This document shows positions 1 to 8,351 of a DNA stretch of 64,000 bases, piece by piece. A program made the translations under genes and the position numbers. The notes beneath the pieces are model-generated. The model saw only the letters and a list, made by a program, of their open reading frames with translations. It made no database searches and was not told where the DNA came from. Within the stretch, counting starts at the first letter, position 1. Each line of letters begins with the position of its first letter. This stretch comes from Pseudomonas sp. C2B4 (GTDB taxonomy: Bacteria; Pseudomonadota; Gammaproteobacteria; Pseudomonadales; Pseudomonadaceae): NCBI RefSeq assembly GCF_013359695.1, contig NZ_JABFMU010000005.1, positions 62,001-126,000 on the forward strand, written 5' to 3'.

Positions 1-10
1 CAAGGTTTCC

Positions 11-45
11 AACGCCGACGGCTGATGCAGCGTCGGCGTTTTTTT
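11..45 (+). terminator. Rho-independent terminator of an upstream gene
   Basis: A perfect 10-bp stem (AACGCCGACG at 11-20, CGTCGGCGTT at 31-40) is followed by a run of seven T on the plus strand. It should end a plus-strand gene lying before the window. Confidence 0.85.
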
Positions 46-57
46 GCGTCCGCTATT

Positions 58-151
58 CCTGTGGGAGCGAGCCTGTTCGCGAAGAGGCCGTGTCAGTCGA
101 CATTGATGCTGAATGATAGGCCGCCTTCGCGAGCAGGCTCGCTCCCACAGG
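58..151. repeat. REP inverted pair
   Basis: Two REP units (GTGGGAGCGAGCCTGTTCGC at 61-80 and its near reverse complement at 129-150) face each other across about 40 bases. This is the usual paired arrangement of fluorescent-pseudomonad REPs. Confidence 0.85.
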
Positions 152-158
152 AGTTCAC

Positions 159-254
159 TCAGGCCGCCCTGGCCTTCAACGCCCTGCGCAACGCTACGAG
201 CAACTTGACGATGTCCTGCGGATTCATCCGTTGCGGCACTTTCACGTCTGCCAT
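159..254 (-). CDS. Possible small protein of 31 residues, function unknown
   Basis: A 31-codon frame starts with ATG at 254 behind a strong Shine-Dalgarno (AAGGAAGAG, four bases before the ATG). The product begins MADVKVPQRMNPQDIV and ends in a basic, Leu/Ala-rich helix (LLVALRRALKARAA). No family is recognised. It is isolated, flanked by a REP pair and by the promoter region of the ABC operon at 537. The ribosome site and clean codon use argue that it is real, but its length makes this uncertain. The longer in-frame extension to 383 has no ribosome site. Confidence 0.4.
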   Translation of the reverse strand: MADVKVPQRMNPQDIVKLLVALRRALKARAA

Positions 255-536
255 TTTTCTCTTCCTTGTGAGGGTTCGGCCGGGGAGTCTGGCCAAAAGC
301 GGTCCGTCCTTGGAGGGGCAATTCGAAAAAAAGATCCTTCCTACGGGCGCAAGGAAAATAGCTGTCTTACGCCACCTCGGCAAATTTGGCGGGATAGTTT
401 TTTGCGTGATATCAATATGATTTAACGGTATTTAAATTCTTGTTTTTATACCTTTAAAGTTGGTGCTTGCCGGGCCTTTACCCATGGCCTGTGGACTGCA
501 CCACCGTCGCTTACCGAGCGGCGTCCAGGATGTTCA
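255..536. other. Intergenic region upstream of the ABC importer operon
   Basis: About 280 bases without a recognisable gene. The stretch 405-465 is clearly AT-rich and is the likely promoter region of the plus-strand operon starting at 537. No clear -35/-10 pair, sigma-54 site or operator palindrome could be assigned. Confidence 0.4.
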
Positions 537-1202
537 ATGAACTTCGATTACGCTTTTATCCTCAGCACCTTGCCGGCGTTTCTCAAGGCCGTGGGCGTGA
601 CGCTGCAGGTCGGATTCATCGCCATCGGCACCTCGCTGCTGGTGGCCCTGATCAACGCGACGATTCTGGTGTTTCGCACGCCATACCTGCAGCGACTGGT
701 CGGCCTCTATGTCGAACTTGCGCGCAACACGCCGCTGCTGATCCAGCTGTTCTTCGTCTACTTCGCCTTGCCGGCGCTGGGCATCAAGGTCTCGGGGTTT
801 GCCGCGGCGATCATCACCATGACCTTCCTCGGCGGCGCTTATCTCACTGAAGTACTGCGTGCCGGCGTGGACGCCGTGCCCCAGGCGCAACTGGAATCCG
901 GTCGCTCCATCGGCCTCTCTCACGGGCAATTGCTGCGCTACGTGATCCTGCCGCAGGCCGGCATCCTCAGCCTGCCGTCGTTGTTCGCCAATTTCATTTT
1001 CCTGCTCAAGGAAACCACCGTGGTCTCGGCGGTGGCGGTGCCGGAAATCCTCTACACCACCAAGAGCTACATCGCGCTCTACTACAAAACCTACGAAATG
1101 CTCGCCGTGCTGACGCTGATTTGCGTGCTGCTGTTCCTGCCGTTGTCGCTGTTGCTCAGCCGCCTGGAAAGGAGGCTCCAGCATGGCCAGTTCGGGTCTT
1201 GA
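537..1202 (+). CDS. Polar amino-acid ABC transporter permease (first subunit)
   Basis: A 221-residue inner-membrane permease of the HisM/GlnP/GltJ family. It has several hydrophobic segments, and the EAA loop is around residues 115-150 (the TEVLRAGVDAVPQAQLESGRS region with conserved Gly). The HisMQ signature region ELARNTPLLIQLFF lies near residue 60. The start at 537 has AGGA six bases upstream. It overlaps the next permease by 20 bases and heads a four-gene importer operon with ATPase and binding protein. The operon pattern says polar amino acid uptake. The exact ligand cannot be read from the sequence. Confidence 0.9.
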   Translation: MNFDYAFILSTLPAFLKAVGVTLQVGFIAIGTSLLVALINATILVFRTPYLQRLVGLYVELARNTPLLIQLFFVYFALPALGIKVSGFAAAIITMTFLGGAYLTEVLRAGVDAVPQAQLESGRSIGLSHGQLLRYVILPQAGILSLPSLFANFIFLLKETTVVSAVAVPEILYTTKSYIALYYKTYEMLAVLTLICVLLFLPLSLLLSRLERRLQHGQFGS

Positions 1203-1842
1203 GTTGTTGTGGGTGTCGTTGCCGCAACTGGGCAAGGGCGCTGCGCAAACCCTGTCGATTTCTTTCCTGAGCATCGCCATCAGCACCGTCGGCGGCGTGT
1301 TCTACGGCGTGTTGCGCACGCTCAACGTGACGTGGTTGAACGCCATGTTGCGGGTCTATCTGGAACTGTTCCGGGCGATTCCGGTGCTGGTCTGGCTGTA
1401 TTTGCTGTTTTTCGGCCTGCCGATCTTTTTTGGCCTGAGCATTCCGAGTTTCTGGTGCGCGGTGCTGGTGCTGTCGCTGTGGGCTGCCAGTGAGGTCGGC
1501 GAAGTGGTACGCGGCGCGCTGCATTCGTTGCCGCGAGGCCAGCGAGAAGCGGGGTTGTCGCTCGGTCTGGAGGGGCCGCAACTCTACTGGTACGTGCTGC
1601 TGCCCCAAGCGCTCAAACGCATGACGCCGCCGACCATCAACGTCTACACGCGGATCATCAAGACCAGCTCCCTGGCGGTGCTGATCGGTGTGGTGGACGT
1701 GATCAAGGTCGGCCAGCAAATCATCGAGCGCACCTACGAATCGGTGCTGATCTACGGCGCGCTGTTCCTGTTTTTCTTCTTCATCTGCTACCCGTTGTCG
1801 GCCGCCTCGCGTGTGCTGGAGCGGCGCTGGACGCAAGCATGA
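1183..1842 (+). CDS. Polar amino-acid ABC transporter permease (second subunit)
   Basis: A 219-residue permease of the same family as its upstream neighbour, with the motif ELFRAIPVLVWLYLLFFGLP and an EAA loop (SEVGEVVRGALHSLPRGQRE). It should form the heterodimeric membrane channel with the 537 product. The start ATG at 1183 lies inside the end of the previous gene, behind GGAGG, and the end overlaps the ATPase start by four bases. This points to translational coupling through the operon. Confidence 0.9.
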   Translation: MASSGLELLWVSLPQLGKGAAQTLSISFLSIAISTVGGVFYGVLRTLNVTWLNAMLRVYLELFRAIPVLVWLYLLFFGLPIFFGLSIPSFWCAVLVLSLWAASEVGEVVRGALHSLPRGQREAGLSLGLEGPQLYWYVLLPQALKRMTPPTINVYTRIIKTSSLAVLIGVVDVIKVGQQIIERTYESVLIYGALFLFFFFICYPLSAASRVLERRWTQA

Positions 1843-2621
1843 ACGCATTGATCGAGTTCAAGGGTTTCAACAAATTCTTCGGCGAGCAGCAGGTGCTCAA
1901 GGGCATCGACCTGAGCGTGAAGGCGGGTGAAGTCATCGTCATTCTCGGGCCCAGCGGCTGCGGCAAAAGCACCTTGTTGCGCTGCCTCAATGGACTGGAA
2001 GCCGCCCACAGCGGCAGCCTGAGATTTGCCGGTCGTGAACTGCTGGACACGTCCACCGACTGGCGCGAAGTGCGGCAGCAGATCGGCATGGTGTTCCAGA
2101 GTTATCACCTGTTCCCGCACATGAGCGTGCTCGACAACCTGCTGCTCGGCCCGCTCAAAGTACAGAAGCGCGAGCGCCACGAAGCCCGCGCACAGGCCGA
2201 AGCCTTGCTGGAGCGCGTGGGCCTGGCGGACAAGCGTGATGCCTTTCCACGGCAGCTCTCCGGCGGCCAGCAACAACGCATCGCCATCGTCCGTTCGTTG
2301 TGCATGAACCCCCGGGTCATGCTGTTCGATGAAGTCACCGCCGCCCTCGATCCGGAAATGGTCAAGGAGGTGCTGGAAGTCATTCAGGGCCTGGCCCGCG
2401 AGGGCATGACCCTGTTGATCGTCACCCACGAAATGGCCTTCGCCCGCGCCGTGGCCGATCGCATCGTGTTCATGGATGCCGGGCGCATCCTTGAGCAAAA
2501 CGCTCCCGAGATCTTCTTTACGAACCCGCAAACCGCACGAGCGCAGCAGTTCCTGGAGAAATTCTCCTACGTCGCCGCACTACCCAAATCGACTCAAACA
2601 AAGGAACTGGAACTGCCATGA
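1839..2621 (+). CDS. Polar amino-acid ABC transporter ATP-binding protein
   Basis: A 260-residue ABC ATPase with Walker A GPSGCGKST (about residues 38-46), Q-loop QSYHLFPHMSV, signature LSGGQQQR, Walker B VMLFDEVTAALDP and switch His in VTHEM. The Walker B region has VTAALDP where most family members have PTSALDP, a conservative change. It powers the two upstream permeases. The ATGA overlap with the binding-protein gene at 2618 keeps all four genes in one coupled operon. Confidence 0.93.
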   Translation: MNALIEFKGFNKFFGEQQVLKGIDLSVKAGEVIVILGPSGCGKSTLLRCLNGLEAAHSGSLRFAGRELLDTSTDWREVRQQIGMVFQSYHLFPHMSVLDNLLLGPLKVQKRERHEARAQAEALLERVGLADKRDAFPRQLSGGQQQRIAIVRSLCMNPRVMLFDEVTAALDPEMVKEVLEVIQGLAREGMTLLIVTHEMAFARAVADRIVFMDAGRILEQNAPEIFFTNPQTARAQQFLEKFSYVAALPKSTQTKELELP

Positions 2622-3499
2622 AAACTGCCAAGTCTTCACTCTTGCTTCTGCCACTGCTGGGCCTTGCACTGCTGGCCGGCTGCAACAAAACCGAAGAACC
2701 GGCCAAGCCGAAAGTCGCCAGCGAAAGCACCGCGCCCAGCGGTTACCTGGAAAAAATCAAGGCGCGGGACAAGCTGATCGTGGGCGTCTTCACCGACAAG
2801 CCGCCATTCGGCTTCGTCAACGAGGCCGGTCGCTACGTGGGCTTCGATACCGACATCGGCCGTCAATTCGCCAAGGATCTGCTGGGCGATGAAAACAAGG
2901 TCGAGTTCGTAGCCGTGGAGCCGGCCAGCCGTATTCCGTTCCTGCAAAGCGACAAGGTCGACCTGATCCTCGCCAACATGACCGTCACCCCGGAGCGCAA
3001 GGAAGCGGTGGACTTCACCAACCCCAACCTCAAGGTGGCAGTGCAGGCGCTGGTGCCTGCGGACAGCGCGGTGAAAAAACTCGATGACCTGGCGACCCGC
3101 ACCACCATCGTCACCACCGGCACCACGGCCGACATCTGGCTGACCAAGAACCACCCGGACTGGAAACTGCTGAAGTTTGAGAAAAACTCCGAGTCCCTGC
3201 AGGCGCTGGCCAATGGTCGTGGCGATGCTTACGCGCAAGACAATCTGGTGCTGTTCAGCTGGGCCAAGCAGAACCCTGGCTACCGCGTGCTCGAGCAGAA
3301 ACTCGGCGCCGAAGCACCGATTGCACCGGCGGTGAAGAAGGGCAACATCGAGCTGCGCGACTGGGTCAATGCCGAGTTGGCGAAGTTGGGTGAAGACAAG
3401 TACCTGCTCAAGCTGTACGACCAGTACGTGCGCAAGGAACTGAGCGATGACACCAAGCCTGAGAGCGTGATTGTCGAGGGTGGGAAGTGGCAGGGGTGA
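2618..3499 (+). CDS. Amino-acid ABC transporter substrate-binding lipoprotein
   Basis: A 293-residue periplasmic binding protein (SBP family 3, PF00497). The N-terminus is a lipoprotein signal (LLLLPLLGLALLAGC, lipobox LAGC), so it is membrane-tethered, unlike many Gram-negative binding proteins. The mature part starts with the typical KLIVGVFTDKPPFGFV segment and contains the ANMTVTPERKEAVDFTNPN hinge region. Family members bind glutamate, aspartate, cystine or related polar amino acids. The ligand is not determinable here. It is the last gene of the operon and is followed by a degenerate REP pair. Confidence 0.9.
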   Translation: MKTAKSSLLLLPLLGLALLAGCNKTEEPAKPKVASESTAPSGYLEKIKARDKLIVGVFTDKPPFGFVNEAGRYVGFDTDIGRQFAKDLLGDENKVEFVAVEPASRIPFLQSDKVDLILANMTVTPERKEAVDFTNPNLKVAVQALVPADSAVKKLDDLATRTTIVTTGTTADIWLTKNHPDWKLLKFEKNSESLQALANGRGDAYAQDNLVLFSWAKQNPGYRVLEQKLGAEAPIAPAVKKGNIELRDWVNAELAKLGEDKYLLKLYDQYVRKELSDDTKPESVIVEGGKWQG

Positions 3500-3513
3500 T
3501 TCACTGACCTTGT

Positions 3514-3597
3514 GGCCGCCTTCGCGAGCAGTCTCGCTCCCACATTGGATCTGTGTCGTTCATACAATCCCTGAGGGCGCGAACCTGTTCGCGAAGC
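3514..3597. repeat. Degenerate REP pair
   Basis: TTCGCGAGCAGTCTCGCTCC near 3519-3540 and GCGAACCTGTTCGCGAAG near 3578-3595 are diverged copies of the window-wide REP in opposite orientation. Confidence 0.7.
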
Positions 3598-3632
3598 TTT
3601 TCAGGCAATGCTCACACGCTCGTCCATCTGAT

Positions 3633-3652
3633 ACCTAGCAGTTCTGCTAGGT
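3633..3652. promoter_or_regulatory. Perfect 9-bp palindrome upstream of the Rhs gene
   Basis: ACCTAGCAG (3633-3641) and CTGCTAGGT (3644-3652) form a perfect inverted repeat with a two-base centre, 55 bases before the Rhs start. It could be an operator or a leader hairpin. There is no T-run on either side, so it is not a convincing terminator. Confidence 0.5.
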
Positions 3653-3706
3653 GTGCGAACGCCACGACCGGTGCAAGCTAAGCACTGCACGGGGAGGGTG
3701 TCTTGC

Positions 3707-4819
3707 ATGAGCGCGTCAAAAACCACGATCTGTCACTACCACTACGATGCGCTGGATCGGTTGACCGGAATGGACCGTACAGGGCAGGAAAAGCTGCAGC
3801 GGTTTTACTGTCGCGACCAACTGGCGAGCGATCTTCAAGGATCCTCCAGTCAAAGCGTATTTCGGCATGGCAGGCAATCGCTGGCCTTGAAAGCGCGTGA
3901 AGGGGATGACATCAACTGTCAGCTGCTGACCATTGATCAACAGGGTTCGGTCTTGCAAGTCACCGATGCTGCTGGATCGGTGCAGCAGGCCTATACGGCT
4001 TACGGTAGTAGGTGGGTTGAAAGTGGTTCCGGCAGTCTTCTGGGGTTCACCGGCGAAGCGGTCGATCCGGTGACGGGGCATTATTTACTGGGCAATGGCC
4101 ACCGGGCATTCAACCCTGTATTGATGCGTTTCAACAGCCCGGATCGATTGAGCCCTTTTGGGCGGGGTGGGCTTAATACCTATGCGTATTGTTTGGGCGA
4201 CCCCATAAATCTCAGTGACCCGACAGGGCGGTTTGCCGAGATTGGCCGTTTGATCTCAAGCGTCTTGGGCCTGTCGAACACAGGGCTAGGCATGACCCGT
4301 CCCATCCCGGCCTTTAATTTAGCCAAGGATGCTTTGCTATTGGGTGCTGTGAGGAAGTTGCCACCCAAACAGGGTTTTTTGGCAACAAGCACGGTGGTGG
4401 CCAGTGGTGCGATATTGGCAACCAGTGTGGTGGGGGTTGGCGGCGCTGTTACGGCCATCACCGGGGACCCTGAGGCGGGCGCAATACTGGGGTTTGTCGC
4501 TTTAGGGCTGACAGCGTTGGCGTTCGGATCGAGAGTGGGTACTTATTGGGCTGCGAGAGATCCTAGGGCTGAGGCTGGCTTGAGGAGTTTTGTGCAGAAT
4601 AAGGGGCAGGTAATCCCACCGACACCGACTGCTTCACCTCGCCCTTCCTTGCCGTCTATCGAGCCCTCGGCTCCACCTCCCACACCCGGACCGATCGGCT
4701 CTGAAGGGTTCCAATCTTCAGCGGGCCTTCAGCGAAAGGCTAACTTCTTGACCACGCAGCTCGACAGGCAACTCGAGATTTTGAAGAATGCCAAACACAT
4801 TCGCCGAAATTCCATTTAG
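3707..4819 (+). CDS. Orphan Rhs-core protein with hydrophobic C-terminus
   Basis: A 370-residue protein carrying the RHS-repeat-associated core (TIGR03696 type): YHYDALDRL, then GFTGEAVDPVTGHYLLGNGHR, then RFNSPDRLSPFGRGGLNTYAY, ending DPINLSDPTG near residue 180. Beyond the DPTG border comes a variable tail with two hydrophobic segments (around ATSTVVASGAILATSVVGVG and AGAILGFVALGLTALAFG), then a proline-rich linker and a charged end. A complete Rhs protein is over 1000 residues, so this is a short stand-alone tip. The start at 3707 has GGGGAGGG six bases upstream and is preferred over an in-frame codon at 3653. No VgrG, PAAR or obvious immunity gene is adjacent. An effector-like role is inference. 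Confidence 0.8.
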   Translation: MSASKTTICHYHYDALDRLTGMDRTGQEKLQRFYCRDQLASDLQGSSSQSVFRHGRQSLALKAREGDDINCQLLTIDQQGSVLQVTDAAGSVQQAYTAYGSRWVESGSGSLLGFTGEAVDPVTGHYLLGNGHRAFNPVLMRFNSPDRLSPFGRGGLNTYAYCLGDPINLSDPTGRFAEIGRLISSVLGLSNTGLGMTRPIPAFNLAKDALLLGAVRKLPPKQGFLATSTVVASGAILATSVVGVGGAVTAITGDPEAGAILGFVALGLTALAFGSRVGTYWAARDPRAEAGLRSFVQNKGQVIPPTPTASPRPSLPSIEPSAPPPTPGPIGSEGFQSSAGLQRKANFLTTQLDRQLEILKNAKHIRRNSI

Positions 4820-4839
4820 TACTGCGTGTAACCGGTCGA

Positions 4840-6000
4840 TCAATCTGGCCAATACCACGCCGGCTCATCCAGCATCCGCTGCCCGACGATCCCGGTCTGC
4901 CCGAGGTTTTTCTCCAGCATGATGCAATTGCATTCCGGGTCTTCTTGCAGCGCCGAAATCAGTCGCCGGGCATGGGACACCACCCACACCTGACACTGTT
5001 CCGAGGCGCGAATGATCAAGCGGGCCAACGCCGGCAACAGATCCGGATGCAGACTGGTTTCCGGTTCGTTCAGCACCATCAATGTCGGCGGCCGGGGCGT
5101 CAACAATGCCGCCACCAACAGCAAATACCGCAACGTCCCGTCCGACAACTCAGCCGCTGACAACGGCCGCAGCAAACCTTCTTGATAAAACTCGATGGCA
5201 AAACGTCCGCCGGCCAGCGGCTGGATGTGCAGTCGCGCGCCGGGAAAGGCATCGCTGATGGCGGCCTGCAGTGCCTCGGGATCGCCGATTTCGATGATGG
5301 TCTGCAACGCCGCCGCCAGATCCCTGCCGTCGTGATGCAGCACTGGCGTGCGGGTGCCCAGTTGCGGTTGGCGCACCGGGGCATCGGCGTCGCTGCGAAA
5401 GTGATCGTAGAAGCGCCAGCGACGGATGAATTCGCGCATCTGCAGGACTTCCGGCGAAGAACGCAGGCTGCCAACCTGGTCGAACAGGCTGTCGAACGCC
5501 GGTGTGTGTTGAGCCAGCACGTCCCAGCTACGGTTGGCCCGGGCGCGGATCATCGGGCCGTCGCGATCTACCAGCAGGCTGGCCGGGCGGTAGAAGGGAC
5601 CGGACCAGATGCATTCCTTTTTGATTTCCGGGTCCAGGGAGAACGCTGACCGGCTGGGCTCCGGCAGTCCGAGGGCAATCGAATAGCTGAAATCCTCTCC
5701 GGCAAACCCCAGGCGCAGGCGTTTGGGGCCATGCCTTACGGTCGACTCAATCGGCACTTCGCCATTTCGCATGCGTCGCGAGAGGGTTTCCGGACCGGCC
5801 CAAAAGGTCGAATCCAGCCCACCCTCGCGGGCCAGCGCATTGACCACCCCACCCTGGGCGGTTTCCGCCAGCAGGCGCAGCGCACGGTAGAGGTTGGATT
5901 TGCCGCTGCCGTTGGGGCCCGTGATCAGGTTCAGCCGACCCAGCGGGATGACGAGTTTGTTGATGGAGCGATAATTGGCCACTGCCAGTGTGTTGAGCAT
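4840..6000 (-). CDS. RecF/OLD-like AAA ATP-binding protein
   Basis: A 386-residue ATPase of the AAA_21/AAA_15 group. Walker A GPNGSGKSNL is near residue 30, the signature-like LSDGTLRYLLL near 288, Walker B LMVLNEPETSLHPDLLP near 318, and a switch His in WVVSHARR. These are hallmarks of SMC/RecF/OLD-type ATPases without a TOPRIM nuclease domain. The ATG at 6000 matches the typical family start (MLNTLAVANYRSI). An upstream ATG at 6048 lacks a ribosome site. It stands alone, convergent with the Rhs gene. The partner and role are unknown; a defence or repair role would be speculation. Confidence 0.8.
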   Translation of the reverse strand: MLNTLAVANYRSINKLVIPLGRLNLITGPNGSGKSNLYRALRLLAETAQGGVVNALAREGGLDSTFWAGPETLSRRMRNGEVPIESTVRHGPKRLRLGFAGEDFSYSIALGLPEPSRSAFSLDPEIKKECIWSGPFYRPASLLVDRDGPMIRARANRSWDVLAQHTPAFDSLFDQVGSLRSSPEVLQMREFIRRWRFYDHFRSDADAPVRQPQLGTRTPVLHHDGRDLAAALQTIIEIGDPEALQAAISDAFPGARLHIQPLAGGRFAIEFYQEGLLRPLSAAELSDGTLRYLLLVAALLTPRPPTLMVLNEPETSLHPDLLPALARLIIRASEQCQVWVVSHARRLISALQEDPECNCIMLEKNLGQTGIVGQRMLDEPAWYWPD

Positions 6001-6072
6001 GAAAAACGTTCTCTGGGGCCTGGAAATGGCATCACGATAGTCGTGCATGAAAAATTACAATGTAGGACTCTT

Positions 6073-6084
6073 CAACAATTGTTG
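6073..6084. promoter_or_regulatory. Candidate operator of the efflux operon
   Basis: CAACAATTGTTG is a perfect 12-base palindrome about 100 bases before the first efflux gene, embedded in further TACAA/TTGTA-like sequence. It is a plausible repressor site. No regulator gene is adjacent. Confidence 0.4.
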
Positions 6085-6183
6085 TAGGAGGAAATTCCGA
6101 TCAGCGCGGGCGAAGGCGGAACCCTGTTCTAAGCTCTCAGTCGTATCGTCACTGGCACGCCCGTACAACGCAAAGGAGTCTGC

Positions 6184-7287
6184 ATGGCTGTTCCCGGATT
6201 GAAAGTAGCCCTTGGCCTGTGCCTGTTGGCCCTGCTGGGGGCTTGCGGTGAAAAGAAAATGGCCGAGAAGGATCGGCCTCGGGTTTTCGTGCAAGTCGTC
6301 AAACCTGGCCAATACGGGGCCAGCGTCACCTTGACCGGCGATGTGCAGGCGCGGGTGCAGACGGAGCTGTCGTTTCGCGTCGGCGGCAAGATCATCGAAC
6401 GCACCGTCGACGTTGGCGATCGGGTGACCGCCAAGCAGGTCCTCGCCCGGCTTGATCCGAAAGACCTGCAGACCAATGTCGATTCGGCCCAGGCGCAGGT
6501 CGTCGCCGAACAGGCCAAGGTCAAACAGAACGCCGCGTCCTTCGTGCGCCAGCAAACACTCCTGCCCAAGGGCTATACCAGCCAGAGCGAATACGATTCC
6601 GCGCAGGCCGCCTTGCGCAGCAGCCAAAGCTCGTTGGCGGCGGCCCAGGCGCAATTGGCCAACGCCCGTGAGCAACTGAGCTACACCTCGCTGGTTGCCG
6701 AGGCACCGGGTGTGATCACGGCGCGCCAGGCGGAAGTCGGCCAGGTGGTGCAGGCCACGGTGCCGATCTACAGCCTGGCCCAGGACGGGGAACGGGACGC
6801 GGTGTTCAACGTCTACGAGTCGCTGTTGGCCGAGCCGCCACCGGATAAAAAAGTCGTGGTCAGCCTGCTCGACAACCCGCAGATCAAAACCACCGGCACC
6901 GTGCGTGAAGTTACTCCGGCGGTCTCCGAGCAGACCGGTACGGTCCAGGTCAAGATCACCCTCGACGCCCTGCCGCCAGGCATGCAGCTGGGGTCGGTGG
7001 TCAGTGCCACCGGCACCGCGCAGAGCAAGACCGCCGTGCAATTGCCGTGGTCGGCGCTGACCAAGGATGTCAGCAAGCCCGCCGTGTGGCTGGTGGACGC
7101 AGAGGGCAAAGCGCAACTGCACCCGGTCACCGTCGGCCGTTACCTGACCGGCAAAGTCATCATCAGCGGCGGCCTCCAGGAGGGGCAGAAAGTCGTCATC
7201 GCCGGCGGCCAGTTGCTGCACCCCGGCGTCGCCGTGGAGATCGCCGAAAACACCTACAAGGAACTGGCCACGGAGGAGCAGCCATGA
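6184..7287 (+). CDS. triA: RND efflux periplasmic adaptor lipoprotein (TriA-like)
   Basis: A 367-residue membrane-fusion protein of the HlyD/AcrA family with a lipoprotein signal (LALLGACGEKK). A barrel-sandwich/lipoyl half (LSFRVGGKIIERTVDVGDRV) is followed by an alpha-hairpin (about residues 95-165, AQAQVVAEQAKVKQNAASF through LANAREQLSY), then the second lipoyl half and beta-barrel. It is the first of two adaptors in one operon with one RND pump, the arrangement of P. aeruginosa TriABC (triclosan efflux with OpmH). The next gene overlaps by ATGA. The triA name rests on this layout and the pump sequence; the substrate is unproven. Confidence 0.8.
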   Translation: MAVPGLKVALGLCLLALLGACGEKKMAEKDRPRVFVQVVKPGQYGASVTLTGDVQARVQTELSFRVGGKIIERTVDVGDRVTAKQVLARLDPKDLQTNVDSAQAQVVAEQAKVKQNAASFVRQQTLLPKGYTSQSEYDSAQAALRSSQSSLAAAQAQLANAREQLSYTSLVAEAPGVITARQAEVGQVVQATVPIYSLAQDGERDAVFNVYESLLAEPPPDKKVVVSLLDNPQIKTTGTVREVTPAVSEQTGTVQVKITLDALPPGMQLGSVVSATGTAQSKTAVQLPWSALTKDVSKPAVWLVDAEGKAQLHPVTVGRYLTGKVIISGGLQEGQKVVIAGGQLLHPGVAVEIAENTYKELATEEQP

Positions 7288-8351
7288 GGCGACTGTCAGT
7301 GGTGTTGGCCGGTTTGATGCTGGCGGCCTGTTCCAAGGAAGAAGCGCCGCCGGAACCGATTCGTCCGGTGCTGTCGATCAAGGTCGAGGCCCTGGGCGAG
7401 CAAAACCTGGGGCGTTTCGCGGGCAATATCCAGGCCCGTTATGAAAGCAATGTGGGGTTCCGCATTCCCGGACGCATTGCCAGCCGCGCCGTCGATGTCG
7501 GCGCCGAAGTCGAGCAGGGCGACTTGCTCGCCTCGCTCGACCCCACGGACCAGCAGAACCAGCTGCGCTCGGCGCAGGGCAACCTGTCGAGCATCCAGGC
7601 GCAACTGATCAACGCCCAGGCGACCGCGCGGCGCCAGCAGAGCCTGTTCGACCAGGGTGTGGGTTCCCAGGCACAACTGGACAATGCCCAGACCGACCTG
7701 AAAACCACCCAGGCCTCTCTCGATCAGGCCCAGGCCGCGGTCAATCAGGCCAAGGACCAGCTCAACTACGTTGAACTGCGCGCCGACCACAAGTCCGTGG
7801 TCACCGCGTGGAACGCCGAGGCCGGGCAAGTCGTCACCGCCGGCCAGCAGGTGGTGACCCTGGCGCAACCGGACATCAAGGAAGCCGTGATCGATCTGCC
7901 GGATACCCTGGTCGACCAGTTGCCTTCCGATGTGGTGTTCCAGGTCGCGTCGCAGCTCAACCCGCAGATCAGCACCACCGCCACCGTGCGGGAAATCGAA
8001 CCCCAGGCCGAAAGCACCACCCGGACCCGACGCGCGCGCCTGACCCTGACCGAAACCCCGAATGCCTTTCGCCTGGGCACGGCGATCAGCGTGACCTTGA
8101 GTTCGGCGATCACACCGCAGATCGAATTGCCCCTGAGCGCCTTGCAGGAGGTCGATGGCAAGCCGCGCATCTGGGTCGTCGATACGCAGACCAAAACCGT
8201 GTCCCCACGCAACGTCAGCATCATCAGCCGCACCGACAGCCGCGTGCTGGTGGCCAGTGGCGTGAAGTCCGGCGAGCGCATCGTCAGTGCCGGTGTGAAC
8301 AGCCTCAAGCCGGGGCAGAAAGTGAAAGTCGATGAAGGAAGCGCGCAATGA
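7284..8351 (+). CDS. triB: Second RND efflux adaptor lipoprotein (TriB-like)
   Basis: A 355-residue adaptor, again with a lipobox (LMLAACSKEEA), lipoyl halves (VGFRIPGRIASRAVDVGAEV) and a long Gln/Ala-rich alpha-hairpin (about residues 90-150). The start is the ATG at 7284 overlapping the stop of the first adaptor; a longer open frame reaches back to 7047 inside triA but lacks a signal peptide. The two adaptors are clearly paralogous but diverged. In TriABC both are needed for a working pump, which is established for P. aeruginosa and inferred here. Confidence 0.8.
   Translation: MRRLSVVLAGLMLAACSKEEAPPEPIRPVLSIKVEALGEQNLGRFAGNIQARYESNVGFRIPGRIASRAVDVGAEVEQGDLLASLDPTDQQNQLRSAQGNLSSIQAQLINAQATARRQQSLFDQGVGSQAQLDNAQTDLKTTQASLDQAQAAVNQAKDQLNYVELRADHKSVVTAWNAEAGQVVTAGQQVVTLAQPDIKEAVIDLPDTLVDQLPSDVVFQVASQLNPQISTTATVREIEPQAESTTRTRRARLTLTETPNAFRLGTAISVTLSSAITPQIELPLSALQEVDGKPRIWVVDTQTKTVSPRNVSIISRTDSRVLVASGVKSGERIVSAGVNSLKPGQKVKVDEGSAQ

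Noticed and set aside
4840..6000. ATPase gene as the immunity partner of the Rhs protein
   Set aside because: It is convergent, conserved in style as a RecF/OLD-type ATPase and far larger than known immunity proteins.
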